From assembly GCA_944390915.1 (NCBI GenBank), contig CALXRS010000012.1:1-59190 (forward strand): a stretch of 59,190 bases of DNA. The letters are read 5' to 3'. The DNA comes from an uncultured Alphaproteobacteria bacterium (GTDB lineage Bacteria > Pseudomonadota > Alphaproteobacteria > RF32 > CAG-239). A program made the position numbers and the translations under genes. A model generated the notes under the pieces. The model saw only the letters and a list, made by a program, of their open reading frames with translations. It did no database searches and had not been told where the DNA came from. Below are positions 23,957 to 33,914 of the stretch, in pieces. Each line of letters begins with the position of its first letter. Positions within the stretch are counted from its first letter, which is position 1.

Positions 23957-26900
23957 ATGGCTATGCGGATATCTTTTTCCAAAGCTCTTTCTTTGACCAC
24001 GGCTCTGTCACTCGTATCGGCCTCGGCTGCCGAAGCTTATCTGGCGCCGCTCAGTTTTAACGAAATGTATGCTTATGCCTCTCAGGGCAACCTGACGGTC
24101 ATCAACAACGCCATCTTGCGCGGAATGAACGTCAATACCATCAATGCCGACGGCGATACGGGCATTTGCGTTGCCATCCGCCGCAACGACCATTTGGCCT
24201 ACAATACGTTCAAACGCGCCGGCGCCCGCCTGCAGCCGCCCTGCATTGACAACATCAATCCCCGTCAATATCGCCAGTTTATGGCGGAACAAGAATCTTT
24301 TGAGGCCGCCTATATGGCCGACGACGACAATACCATGTGGTGGTGGATAGGCGGCGCCGCGGTTGCCGGCGGCGTAGCGCTGGCCGCGGGCGGCGGCGGT
24401 GGCGGCGGCGGTAGCGACGCTCCGGCTCCCGCTCCCGAAGATCCCGAATTTCACAGCAACCGCGGGCTGGGATACATTGTCGGCACGAGCGAACCTTCCG
24501 AACCGGAAACCCTGCCCTACTCCTCCATAATCGTTTCCGCGCAAAACGAAATTACCAAAGTCAACCGCGAAGCTCTGACTTTGTCCAATAATGCGAACAT
24601 GTGGGTCGCCAATCCCGACTTCACCTATGACACCGTACCGCTGGCCGATCTGGTCAATTTTGACGCAGACATAAATTCTTACACAAAATATTTGCAAGTC
24701 GGCATGTTTGCCTATAACAATTCGGAAGTTATCAACGACACCGAACAGACCATTACGCTCGGCAACGGCACGATAGGCCTTGACGCCATCCTCGACAGCT
24801 CCGCCTCCAATCTCGGCACCATTCAGATCGAAGCGCAGAACGCCGCTATCGGCATGATTGCCGGCGACTATTCTTCGGCCGGCAACAACGGCACCATTGC
24901 CATGACTTTTTCCGGCAAAGATACGTCAAATTCGCTTATCGGCATGTATGCCGACACCAACGCCGAAATTATCAACAACGGCACCATCAGCAGCGGCGGC
25001 GACACGGTTTTCGGCAAAGTAACCGGCATGCAGACACGGCTTACCAATTATTACGCGGATTTTGTAAACACCGCCGAAAACAACGGCAATATTGAGCTGA
25101 CGGCTTCGGGCAACGACGCCGGCGCCATGAGTTTGTGGGGCATGAGCAGCTGGCTGGACAAAGCCTTTATCGACGGCAGCAAATCTGTCGAAAATCTGGA
25201 TAAGGCCAATCTGGTCAACAACGGAACAATTAATCTGACTTACAGTTTGCAGCCTGCCGAAGAAGAAGAAGGCGAAGAAGGAGAAGCGGGCGCCGCTCTG
25301 AGCAACCCGATTACGCTTTCTGCGGGCAACGGCGGCATTGTCGGCATGCATGCCGACGCCAACACCTCGGCCGTCAACAGCGGCAACATCTCGCTGACCG
25401 TAACCGGAGATGCCGGCGAAACGCTGGCCGCGGGCATGCAGGCCGTGCGCGGCGGCAACCTGACGAACGGCGGCGACATTACCGTTTCCGCCGAAGGTTC
25501 GGCCTACGGCATGTTTGCCATTACCGGCAGCAACGGCGGTGAAAATTTTGCTTCCGTACAAAGCACGCTCATCAACCGCGGCGACATCACCGTTACCGCG
25601 GGTGACACGGGTTACGGCATTTATTCCGCCGTCAACGGCGATATTACCCATGACGGAAATATTGTCATCAACGGTTCGGGCTACGGCATCTTCAAACAGA
25701 GCGGCAATGTCAACGGCAACGGCACGATTACGATTACCGGCACCGGAGAAACCGGCAGTTACGGCATTTATGCCGAAAGCGCTGCGGAAAACGGCCATAA
25801 GATAACCAACTCGGCCGTCATTTCCATGACTTTTGCCCCCGACGAAGAAGAATCCGGCGGCGAAGAAGAAGATCAGCCGACCCTGCCCTCAAACTACGGC
25901 ATTTACGGAAACGGCGTTGACATTGACAACAGCGGGGAAATCACCATCACCCAGAAAAACGAAAAATATCATACCCTGTACGGCATATATGCCAACAAAG
26001 CCGACATTACCAACAGCGCCACTGTGACCCTGAACGGCGCGGGCAGCGCTCTGCTAGCCTACGGCAACATCATCAACAGCGGTGATATCAACATGTACGG
26101 CAACGGTTACGGCGCCGAAGCCCGAAACGGCAATCTGACCAACAGCGGCGTTATCAACATGTACACGAGCGGCACCGGTCTGTTTGTGACCGGCGGCAAC
26201 CTGACCAACAACGCGGCCGTAAACCTGTTCGGCAACGGTCAGGGTATTTATGCTTCCGGCGGCAACCTGATCAACAATGTCGGCGGCAACATTAAGATAG
26301 TCGCCGACAACGGAGGTTCCGTATCCGGACTGGTCTTAAACGGCAACGGTTATCAGCTGCGCAATTACGCTTCCGTCGTCTTTACCGGCGATACGCAAAT
26401 AACCGCCAAAGCCACGGGTATTGCCGCAAACGGCAACGCCGTTACCAATTCCGGCAACATCACCCTTGGCAGCGAAGACATAACTTTTACCAACGCCTAC
26501 GGCATCACCGGAACGGGCGGCATAACCAATACCGGCAGCATTTCTCTGTTCGGCACCGGTTACGGCATCCGCGGAGAAGGCAACATCGACAACGGCGGCC
26601 TCATTACCATGCATGCCGAACTTGACAATACGCCGGTATACGGCATCTACGGCGAAAACACAGGAATTATCAACAACCGCGCGCAAATTAACGTTTTGTC
26701 CGGAAAGAGCGTTAACGCCGCGGCCGTTACCGGCATTTACGGCACGGGCATCCAAATCATTAACGACGGCGACATCCGCATCGGCGACACCGACAATCTG
26801 TTTAACAGCGCCACCGGCATTATGATTGCCGATAACAATCTCAGCAACAGCGGCAACATCCGTATTTACGGCTCCGGGGCGGCGTTGAAGGGAGAAAACG

Positions 26901-29900
26901 CCAATATCACCAACGAAACCGGCGGCAGCGTTACCGTGGTAACGAACGGCGCGGCGGACAGTTACGGCATTTATCTTTCCGGCAACGGCACATTGACCAA
27001 CCACGCGGCGGTAAAAATCAACCGCTCCGATTCTTATGCCGACGGCAGCAAAATGAGCGTTTTGTTTGCCGACAACGCGGATATCGTCAACACCGGCAGT
27101 TTGGAACTCGGTGCCAACAACGAAAACATCAACGGCAACGGCATTGAGGCTTCCCGCGGTGACGTTAACAATCAGGGCACAATTACCGTTTACGGCGACG
27201 GCAACGGTATTATGGTCGAAAACGGCTCAATCACCAACAATGCTTCCGTCTCCGTTTACGGTACCGGCAGCGGGCTTAACGTTTCCGGCGGCAACATCGT
27301 GAACGATTCGGGCGGCACCATATATATCCATACCGACGGCGGCGCCGATGCCTACGGCATTTATGCCTCGGGCAACCCAAACCTTAACATAACCAACAAC
27401 GCCGCCATTTCGCTTATTCGCGCCAATCCGTACAGTCAGGCCGCCTCTACGGGCAACTACGGCATCTGGACGGACAATGCGACCATCAGCAATTCCGGCG
27501 ACATTTCCATGGGCAGCTCCACCGACACCCTCGGTAACATCTACGGCCTCTATGCCTCGGCCGACGGCAACATCAAAAACAGCGGCGTTATCACTCTTTA
27601 CAGCGCGGGCACGGCCATTTACGCCACCAACGGCACGGTCAACAACATCAGCACCAGCGGACTGTTGTCCATCCGCTCCGACGGCAGCACGGACAGTTAC
27701 GGAATTTTTGTTGCCGCAAGTGACAACGATCAACAGATAAGCAACGAAAACCGTATTCTGATTACCGCAGCTAATGCCAGCGTATCCTCGCAAACCAACA
27801 TCGGCATTATGGCCAACAATGTCAACAACTCCGGCACCATCCAAATCGGCGACACTTCTCAGGAAATAAGCAATGCCTACGCCATTAAGAGCTGGCGCAT
27901 TAACAACAGCGGCGTCATCCGCCTGTACGGATCGGAAACCATAGGATTGTTTGCAAACAAAAAGGATTCCTATGTCGACAACAGCGCTTCCATTGACCTT
28001 TACGGCAACGATACGAAAGGCATTTATCAAGAAGAGGTAGGTTCCATCGAAAACAGCGGCGCCATCACTCTTACGGGAGACTTCGTCTCCGGCATTTATA
28101 GCCAAAACAACGCCAGTCTGACCAATTCGGGCGTTATCACCATCAACGGAGAAACGGGATACGGCATTAATGTTGCCGGCGGAACGCTTCTGAACGAAAA
28201 TCTGATCGACATTAACGGCAACGACGGTCACGGCATTTTTGCCAACAACGTAACCAATCTGACCAACAACGGTGATATCGTAACCGACGGCACAGACGGT
28301 ATCGGCCTGTTGATGACCGGCAGTTCGAGCGGCACGAATTACGGCCAGATTACCGTTAACAGCGAAGGAAGCACCGCCGTAAAACTGACGCTAACCTCGT
28401 CCTTAACCAATTGGGGGAAAATTTTTGTCAACGAAGCAAACAGTTATGGCTTTTCTTTAAGCAATGATGCAAGCTTGACCAATTATGCCGAAATCAGCGT
28501 CGGCGCCGACAACGGTTACGGCATCTATTCCACCGGCAACGGCGCCATTACCAACTACGGCAAAATCGACGTCGAAGGAGAAACGATATACGGCATCTAT
28601 TCCGCCGGCAATAACAGTTCGTTGAAAAACAAAGGCAATATCGAAATTACCGGCTCCCAAAGCAGCGGAATTTACTTTTCAGGCACGCAGATAATGACCA
28701 ACGACGGCGACATTACCGTTGACGGCAACAACTCTTACGGCATATATTCGCAGACAAAGGGACAGGTCATTAACAACGGCGACATTAAAATCGGCGGCTC
28801 GTCCGTTTCCGGCATATACGGCAGCGATCAAACCCTCCGTATTCTCAATTACGGCGCCATTGTCGTCAACGGCGCCGACAGCTACGGTATTAACACCGAC
28901 GGCGGTAAAGCTTTTTTTAACGAAGGCAACATCACCGTCACCGGCGCCAACAGTTGGGGCATATACTCTAAAAACAACATCACAAACGGCGCCTACAATG
29001 CCGGCACCATCACCATGAACAGTGATGACAGCTACGGCATTGCCGTCACGGGCGGTACCGTTGAAAACAAAGGTGACATCATCATGAAAGGCAACAATTC
29101 GACGGCCATCGACGCCAATGACGTCACCGAGTTGACCAGCAGCGGTGACATTACCGTCAACGGTACCGAAAGTTACGGCATTCATGGCAATATTGACCGT
29201 CTGACCAACACAGGCGCCGTTACCGTTAACGGTACCAACAGCTATGGCATCAGCTACGCCTCAAACGGAACCGTTATCAACAGCGGCCTCATTACCGTCA
29301 ACGGCACAGAAAGCCGCGGCATTAATATTACGAGCGGCACCCTTGAAAACTCGGGAGAGATCATCACCAAAGGAAGTGACACAGTCGCCATCTACGCACG
29401 AGGTGTCAACAGTATGACCAATAACGGCAATATTACCGTCAACGGCCTCGACAGCTACGGAATTAACGTTATAGGCGGAACCGCTCATAACACGGGCGAC
29501 ATCATCGTGAAAAGCTCAAACTCGAGAGCTATCTTTGCAGACAGCGTCGATCTGACCAACGACGGTACCATTACCGTGGACGGCACCAGCAGCTACGGTA
29601 TTCTGATCAATTTCAACACCAATCTGACCAACAACGGCACCATTACCGTCAACGGCACAGAAAGCCGCGGTATCCAAGCCTTGGGCGGAAGCATTGATAA
29701 CAAGAACACCATTACCGTCAACGCGACCAACGGCTTTGGCATTTATGCCACGGGGGCAACAAAAGTAACCAATACCGGTGTCATTGACATGAATGCGACC
29801 GATTCGACCAAGCTGTCGGCCGCCATCTATGCCACCGACACGGCCACCGTGACCAACGACGGCGAGCTCTACATTTCGGGCAGTGACAATACCAACACCT

Positions 29901-31306
29901 ACGCCCTTTATGCCGATGGCAACAGCGAGATTATCAACAATGCCGACATTCATGTGGACGGCATCCCCTTTGCGAGCAACGTTATCGGCGGTTCGGGCAG
30001 CATTACCAACAACGGCTCCATCAGAGCGGACAACCAGACGATAAACCTGACGTCAAACATGAAATTCGGCGCCAAGGCTCTCTTTGCCGCCAAAGAAATT
30101 ACCGGTACGGCAACCGCAGCGGCAACCGTCGTTCAAAACAACAACAGCGATGTCGTTGTGCTGGAAGACAACTTCCGCGGCAACACCGACAACCTAACCG
30201 TTGTTTCCGAGTCGTACCTGTTTGACGCGGCGTACGACGGCAAAAAGACCACCCTCACCCGGAAAGATTTTGCCGAAGTGGAGCAAAACGCCTCTTTGGC
30301 CGCTTATCTGGAAGAAAATTACACCGCCGGCAACAATACGGAATTGTACAATAATCTGAAAGAAGCAACCGACGGCAAAGAGTTGGCCGGTAAACTGAAC
30401 GGCGCCACCGGCCGCGATTTTGTGCCGGCGCTGGCCGCGCAAAGCCTGTCATTGATGAAAGATCTGCACCGGCAGACCAACAACGCCTGGCTTGCGGCCG
30501 ACAACGACGAGCGCCTGTTGGCCGGCGTCAGCTATTACGACCGCCAAAACGCCTATGGACGGGGAATCAGCGACAGCGACGACAGCGCCGTTTCGTTCTA
30601 CGGCCTGTTCAGAAACACCGACAATGACATTTGGCAATACGGCTTCGGTCTGAGTTTCACCAAATTCGACGGCAAATTTGACAACGACGCCACCCGCGAC
30701 GAAGTTATTGCCGAACTGATGCTGCCGATGGCTCTTACGACCGAAAGCTTTGACCTGCTCGGCACCATATACGGCGGTTACGGCTACGGCGACTATAAAC
30801 GCCATGCGGCGGACAACCGTTACAAAGGCGATATCAAAAACTACTATTACGGCGTTGTCAACGAACTGCGCGGCAAAATCGACAGCGGGCTTTTCGGCAT
30901 CGTTTTGCAGCCGGTGGCAGAATTTAACGTCAACGGCGTATATCAGCGGGGCATTGACGACGGCGCCCTTGAAATCCGCCACGGCAACAGCCTCTCCGTT
31001 GAAAGCGGGCTCGGTCTGTTTGCCGAAAAGACATTTGTTCTGGACGACCAAAACAGCCTGCGTTTCCGCGTCGGCGGCGCTTGGTATCACGAATTTAACG
31101 ACGACTACGCGACCGTTAAGGCACGAATTGCCGGCATGGACGGCATGTTTGCCCTCGATCCGCTGGAAACGGAAAAAGACCGCGGTCTGATAAGCGCCGC
31201 CGGCGAATATAAATACGGCGCCTTCGCCCTTTACGGCGAAACCGCCTATGACACGGGCAACGGCGGCAACTGGATGTTCAACGCCGGCCTGAAATATGCT
31301 TTCTAA
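23957..31306 (+). CDS. Giant autotransporter: signal peptide, ankyrin-like head, glycine linker, β-helix passenger, C-terminal barrel
   Basis: This protein has 2449 residues from ATG 23957 (AAGGGGGG upstream). A signal peptide ends near ASAAEA (22–27). Residues about 30–100 look ankyrin-like (NEMYAYASQGNLTVINNAILRGMNVN...DGDTGICVAIRRND). A Trp-led hydrophobic segment and a run of eight Gly lie at about 126–155. Residues about 170–2060 are degenerate 20–25-residue repeats such as NNGNITVNGTESYGIY, as in parallel β-helices. A barrel of about 275 residues (from about 2175) ends in KYAF, with terminal Phe. This is a type Va surface protein, probably an adhesin. Acidic Glu-rich loops occur near residues 435 and 635. 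Confidence 0.9.
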   Translation: MAMRISFSKALSLTTALSLVSASAAEAYLAPLSFNEMYAYASQGNLTVINNAILRGMNVNTINADGDTGICVAIRRNDHLAYNTFKRAGARLQPPCIDNINPRQYRQFMAEQESFEAAYMADDDNTMWWWIGGAAVAGGVALAAGGGGGGGGSDAPAPAPEDPEFHSNRGLGYIVGTSEPSEPETLPYSSIIVSAQNEITKVNREALTLSNNANMWVANPDFTYDTVPLADLVNFDADINSYTKYLQVGMFAYNNSEVINDTEQTITLGNGTIGLDAILDSSASNLGTIQIEAQNAAIGMIAGDYSSAGNNGTIAMTFSGKDTSNSLIGMYADTNAEIINNGTISSGGDTVFGKVTGMQTRLTNYYADFVNTAENNGNIELTASGNDAGAMSLWGMSSWLDKAFIDGSKSVENLDKANLVNNGTINLTYSLQPAEEEEGEEGEAGAALSNPITLSAGNGGIVGMHADANTSAVNSGNISLTVTGDAGETLAAGMQAVRGGNLTNGGDITVSAEGSAYGMFAITGSNGGENFASVQSTLINRGDITVTAGDTGYGIYSAVNGDITHDGNIVINGSGYGIFKQSGNVNGNGTITITGTGETGSYGIYAESAAENGHKITNSAVISMTFAPDEEESGGEEEDQPTLPSNYGIYGNGVDIDNSGEITITQKNEKYHTLYGIYANKADITNSATVTLNGAGSALLAYGNIINSGDINMYGNGYGAEARNGNLTNSGVINMYTSGTGLFVTGGNLTNNAAVNLFGNGQGIYASGGNLINNVGGNIKIVADNGGSVSGLVLNGNGYQLRNYASVVFTGDTQITAKATGIAANGNAVTNSGNITLGSEDITFTNAYGITGTGGITNTGSISLFGTGYGIRGEGNIDNGGLITMHAELDNTPVYGIYGENTGIINNRAQINVLSGKSVNAAAVTGIYGTGIQIINDGDIRIGDTDNLFNSATGIMIADNNLSNSGNIRIYGSGAALKGENANITNETGGSVTVVTNGAADSYGIYLSGNGTLTNHAAVKINRSDSYADGSKMSVLFADNADIVNTGSLELGANNENINGNGIEASRGDVNNQGTITVYGDGNGIMVENGSITNNASVSVYGTGSGLNVSGGNIVNDSGGTIYIHTDGGADAYGIYASGNPNLNITNNAAISLIRANPYSQAASTGNYGIWTDNATISNSGDISMGSSTDTLGNIYGLYASADGNIKNSGVITLYSAGTAIYATNGTVNNISTSGLLSIRSDGSTDSYGIFVAASDNDQQISNENRILITAANASVSSQTNIGIMANNVNNSGTIQIGDTSQEISNAYAIKSWRINNSGVIRLYGSETIGLFANKKDSYVDNSASIDLYGNDTKGIYQEEVGSIENSGAITLTGDFVSGIYSQNNASLTNSGVITINGETGYGINVAGGTLLNENLIDINGNDGHGIFANNVTNLTNNGDIVTDGTDGIGLLMTGSSSGTNYGQITVNSEGSTAVKLTLTSSLTNWGKIFVNEANSYGFSLSNDASLTNYAEISVGADNGYGIYSTGNGAITNYGKIDVEGETIYGIYSAGNNSSLKNKGNIEITGSQSSGIYFSGTQIMTNDGDITVDGNNSYGIYSQTKGQVINNGDIKIGGSSVSGIYGSDQTLRILNYGAIVVNGADSYGINTDGGKAFFNEGNITVTGANSWGIYSKNNITNGAYNAGTITMNSDDSYGIAVTGGTVENKGDIIMKGNNSTAIDANDVTELTSSGDITVNGTESYGIHGNIDRLTNTGAVTVNGTNSYGISYASNGTVINSGLITVNGTESRGINITSGTLENSGEIITKGSDTVAIYARGVNSMTNNGNITVNGLDSYGINVIGGTAHNTGDIIVKSSNSRAIFADSVDLTNDGTITVDGTSSYGILINFNTNLTNNGTITVNGTESRGIQALGGSIDNKNTITVNATNGFGIYATGATKVTNTGVIDMNATDSTKLSAAIYATDTATVTNDGELYISGSDNTNTYALYADGNSEIINNADIHVDGIPFASNVIGGSGSITNNGSIRADNQTINLTSNMKFGAKALFAAKEITGTATAAATVVQNNNSDVVVLEDNFRGNTDNLTVVSESYLFDAAYDGKKTTLTRKDFAEVEQNASLAAYLEENYTAGNNTELYNNLKEATDGKELAGKLNGATGRDFVPALAAQSLSLMKDLHRQTNNAWLAADNDERLLAGVSYYDRQNAYGRGISDSDDSAVSFYGLFRNTDNDIWQYGFGLSFTKFDGKFDNDATRDEVIAELMLPMALTTESFDLLGTIYGGYGYGDYKRHAADNRYKGDIKNYYYGVVNELRGKIDSGLFGIVLQPVAEFNVNGVYQRGIDDGALEIRHGNSLSVESGLGLFAEKTFVLDDQNSLRFRVGGAWYHEFNDDYATVKARIAGMDGMFALDPLETEKDRGLISAAGEYKYGAFALYGETAYDTGNGGNWMFNAGLKYAF
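28680..29720 (+). repeat. Near-identical repeat tract inside the autotransporter passenger
   Basis: The word ATTACCGT(C/T)AACGG recurs with regular spacing, and a longer unit encoding ITVNGTESRGI occurs at about 29291 and 29641 with almost no base change. Such DNA-level similarity is much higher than in the first half of the passenger, which suggests recent internal duplication. Confidence 0.7.
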
Positions 31307-31324
31307 ACAAAGGAGAACCACGAT

Positions 31325-31699
31325 ATGACCAAAATCTTATTGCTGTTGTTTGCCATCGGCGCGCTGGCTATGCCGGCCACGGCCGACGCCAAATACAACC
31401 CGCCGCCGGAAAAACGCGCAACCCAAGCCCAAAAAATAGCCATCGGCGAAATCAACCGGCTTGATATCGACGGCGACGGCAAGCTTTCGCCCGAAGAATT
31501 CGGCGCCAAAGTTAACAGCTACACCCGCACCGAAGAAAAAAACGCCCGCCGCGCGCGCAAAAAAGGTATTTACCAGTCGCCGGAAACGCAATTTGCCAAT
31601 GCTGACAAAGACGGCGACGGCTTTCTTTCGTTCGGCGAACTTTCGGCTTATATCGCCGAATATCAAAAGCTCGACAAAGGACGCGCCCGCTATTATTAA
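31325..31699 (+). CDS. Secreted EF-hand protein
   Basis: This 124-residue protein has a signal peptide of about 22 residues (LLLLFAIGALAMPATADA). Two EF-hand loops follow: DIDGDGKLSPEEF (about 47–59) and DKDGDGFLSFGEL (about 98–110), each with Asp at positions 1, 3 and 5 and Glu at 12. It should bind calcium in the periplasm or outside the cell. It starts 18 bases after the autotransporter stop with an AGGAG site, so both are probably in one transcript that ends at the hairpin at 31722. A functional link to the autotransporter is possible but not shown. Confidence 0.85.
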   Translation: MTKILLLLFAIGALAMPATADAKYNPPPEKRATQAQKIAIGEINRLDIDGDGKLSPEEFGAKVNSYTRTEEKNARRARKKGIYQSPETQFANADKDGDGFLSFGELSAYIAEYQKLDKGRARYY

Positions 31700-31721
31700 A
31701 GCGCCGTTCTTATACCAAACA

Positions 31722-31752
31722 AAAATGCCGGTTTTTTCACCGGCATTTTTGT
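31722..31752. terminator. Bidirectional terminator
   Basis: AAAAATGCCGGT, TTTTTC, ACCGGCATTTTT serves the EF-hand gene on the plus strand and the phosphatase gene on the minus strand. Confidence 0.85.
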
Positions 31753-31757
31753 TTGGG

Positions 31758-32312
31758 TTATATTTCCGCTTCAAAAAACTCGCAATTTTCAAATCGTCGC
31801 GATTCTTTGAAAAAATGATAATAAAGATTATACATCAATGCCCCGTGACTGACCACGCCGACAACCGGCACCGTCGCCGCTGCGGCAATGGCCTGCAACG
31901 CCTGCAGCCCTCTTGCGGTCGATTGGCGGATACTTTCGCCCCCGGGCAGGGAAACGTCGAACCGCCGCGGGTTGTCAACATCATTGATAACTGCCAGCAA
32001 ATCAGCATATTGACGGTGTATGTCTTCGGACAGTTTTCCTTCCGCCTCGCCGAAATGCACCTCCTCCAGTCCGGGCACGCTTTTTGCCGGCAGCGGACAT
32101 CCTGTTTTTCGGACAATGATTTCCGCCGTCTGCCGGGCGCGCAGCATAGAGGAACAATATATAATCGGCAAATGACAGGCTTTAAGCCTTTCGCCGCAAG
32201 CGGCTGCCTGTGCGCGGCCGGTGTCGTTTAAGGGCAAATCCACCCCCGCGCCTTGCACTATTCCTCTCAGATTGCCGTCGGTTTGCCCGTGGCGGATAAT
32301 GATAAATTTCAA
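31758..32312 (-). CDS. Histidine phosphatase family protein (phosphoglycerate-mutase-like)
   Basis: This protein has 184 residues from a TTG start at 32312, chosen because GGGAGG lies seven bases upstream and KFIIIRHGQTDGN follows directly. RHG is the phosphohistidine motif; later SSMLRARQTAEII, LEEVHFGEAEG and VSHGALM supply the other catalytic residues. It could be an alpha-ribazole phosphatase/CobC-like or broad phosphatase; no cobalamin gene is nearby to decide. It is followed by a terminator and preceded in the same direction by the GT2 gene (13-base gap). Confidence 0.85.
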   Translation of the reverse strand: MKFIIIRHGQTDGNLRGIVQGAGVDLPLNDTGRAQAAACGERLKACHLPIIYCSSMLRARQTAEIIVRKTGCPLPAKSVPGLEEVHFGEAEGKLSEDIHRQYADLLAVINDVDNPRRFDVSLPGGESIRQSTARGLQALQAIAAAATVPVVGVVSHGALMYNLYYHFFKESRRFENCEFFEAEI

Positions 32313-32325
32313 AATTTTTCCTCCC

Positions 32326-33318
32326 TTATACCAAAAATCTTGCCGCCCGATCATGATGCGCAAAAAACAGACGACAGGCCAAAGCCTTCCTCATCCCCAG
32401 CAGATTCGGTTTGAGCGCGCCGCTTCTGTAAAAACCGGCGGCAAAGGCGCGCGCGTCTTCCAACCGGCGGGCGCGATCTTCCCCTTTTATTTTGCGCAGA
32501 GGCTGCGAAACGAGCGACTTGAAAATAAAGCGCGACAAATAAAAATCGAGCCGCCCTCGCAAAACCCTGTCCATATTCGGCAAAGCGGCAAAAAAACGCT
32601 CCATCTCCGCTGCCGCCCGAGCATGCGAACGGACATATTTTTCGGTAATGCCCTGCCTGGAAACGGCGTCTTCATTCTGGCGGTAATAGAGCAGATGCCT
32701 GTCCGATACGGCAATGTTTTTCACCGTCAGCAACGCTTTTAGGGTAAACACCGTATCTTCCGCCGGCTGCACGCCGACCGGAAACTCAATCCCCTGTATC
32801 GCGCCGCGGCGGTAGAGCTTGTTCCAGATATAAATCGGCTCGCCCTTATAGTCGCGGAAAAAATATTCCATCGGTCGGGGGTAAAAAACGGCGGCGTCGG
32901 CAACCGCTTTGGCATCGTATTTTTCGGCCTTGTCGTCGCCGGCAAAGTCGTCCGGCACAAAAGTGATTTGAAACATGGCCACGTCCGCCGCATGTTTTTC
33001 GGCCGTTTGAAAAAGAATCTCCATTGCCTGCGGATGGAGCATATCGTCCTGATCCAAAAACGCGACATAAGGCGCCGACGCTTCGCTCAGACCGCGGTTG
33101 CGAGCATCCGAAACACCGCCGTTTTCTTTGTTTATCAGGCGGAATCTGGCATCTTTGCGGCAATATTCGGCAGCAATTTCCGCCGTATCGTCGGTTGAGC
33201 CGTCGTTGACCAGCAGCACCTCCATCGGGGCAAAGGTTTGCCCGAGAACGGAATCAAGACAGGCGCGCAAATGGCGCCGCGCATTGTAAAGGGGGATAAT
33301 CAGAGATATTTCCGGCAA
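32326..33318 (-). CDS. Family 2 glycosyltransferase
   Basis: This 330-residue protein has an N-terminal GT-A fold: ISLIIPLYNARRHLRACLDSVLGQTF, VLLVNDGSTDDTAEIA (nucleotide-sugar site), NGGVSDARNRGLSEASAPYVAFLDQDDMLH with the metal-binding DQDD. The C-terminal half has the pattern seen in capsule/LPS transferases (YRRGAIQGIEFPVG, EDTVFT). No membrane helix is evident, so it probably acts at the cytoplasmic face in surface polysaccharide synthesis. The sugar is unknown. Confidence 0.88.
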   Translation of the reverse strand: MPEISLIIPLYNARRHLRACLDSVLGQTFAPMEVLLVNDGSTDDTAEIAAEYCRKDARFRLINKENGGVSDARNRGLSEASAPYVAFLDQDDMLHPQAMEILFQTAEKHAADVAMFQITFVPDDFAGDDKAEKYDAKAVADAAVFYPRPMEYFFRDYKGEPIYIWNKLYRRGAIQGIEFPVGVQPAEDTVFTLKALLTVKNIAVSDRHLLYYRQNEDAVSRQGITEKYVRSHARAAAEMERFFAALPNMDRVLRGRLDFYLSRFIFKSLVSQPLRKIKGEDRARRLEDARAFAAGFYRSGALKPNLLGMRKALACRLFFAHHDRAARFLV

Positions 33319-33400
33319 TTTTTTCTCCGTAAGACATAACCAAAGACAATTATTCTACTATCATTTACACGGGCTTCGGGCAACTGTTATTTTTTATAAA

Positions 33401-33429
33401 TTGACATCTTTTGCAAAGCAAAGGATAAT
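33401..33429 (+). promoter_or_regulatory. Promoter of ogt: TTGACA-N17-GATAAT
   Basis: Full −35 consensus (33401–33406), 17-base spacer, −10 GATAAT (33424–33429), start near 33436 and ATG at 33462. It is one of the best sigma-70-type promoters in the window. Confidence 0.7.
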
Positions 33430-33461
33430 AAGGAAAGATAAAGTTTTTTTGGGAGTGTTTG

Positions 33462-33914
33462 ATGGCAAACGGCCGCTGTTTTTCTTCACCCGTCGGATTT
33501 TTCACCATTTACGAACAAAACGGCGCGCTCGTCCGCCTAGCTTTCGGCAAGGAAAACGAAAGCGGTTCCTCGCCGCTGCTGGCGGCTGCCGTCCGTGAAC
33601 TGGAAGAATATTTTGCCGGCGTCCGACAGGTTTTTGATTTGCCGCTGGCGCCAAAGGGAACCGTTTTTCAGCAACGGGTCTGGCACGCTCTGCAACAGAT
33701 CCCTTACGGTCAAACCGCAAGTTACAAACAGCTGGCCGCAGCCGTCGGCAATCCGCTTGCCTGCCGCGCGGTCGGCGGCGCCAACAACAAAAACCCGCTG
33801 CCGATTTTTATTCCCTGCCATCGGGTCATCGGCACCGACGGCAAAATGGTCGGCTACGCCGGCGGCCTGAAAATCAAACAATTTTTGCTGGAGCTCGAAC
33901 AAAAATGCCGCTGA
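33462..33914 (+). CDS. ogt: Methylated-DNA–protein-cysteine methyltransferase
   Basis: This protein has 150 residues from ATG 33462 (GGAG upstream). The C-terminal domain has FQQRVWHALQQIPYGQTASY, then RAVGGANNKNPLPIFIPCHRVIG with the alkyl-acceptor Cys119 in PCHRV. It removes O6-alkyl groups from guanine in one turnover. Its end overlaps the following membrane protein by ten bases. Confidence 0.93.
   Translation: MANGRCFSSPVGFFTIYEQNGALVRLAFGKENESGSSPLLAAAVRELEEYFAGVRQVFDLPLAPKGTVFQQRVWHALQQIPYGQTASYKQLAAAVGNPLACRAVGGANNKNPLPIFIPCHRVIGTDGKMVGYAGGLKIKQFLLELEQKCR

Noticed and set aside
28680-29720. Regular repeats considered as CRISPR
   Set aside because: The units are in frame, encode β-helix rungs, and lack unique spacers of constant length or cas genes.
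24926-29953. Several long minus-strand frames rich in Val, Gly and Asp
   Set aside because: They mirror the repeated Asn/Gly/Thr codons of the autotransporter and have no independent features.
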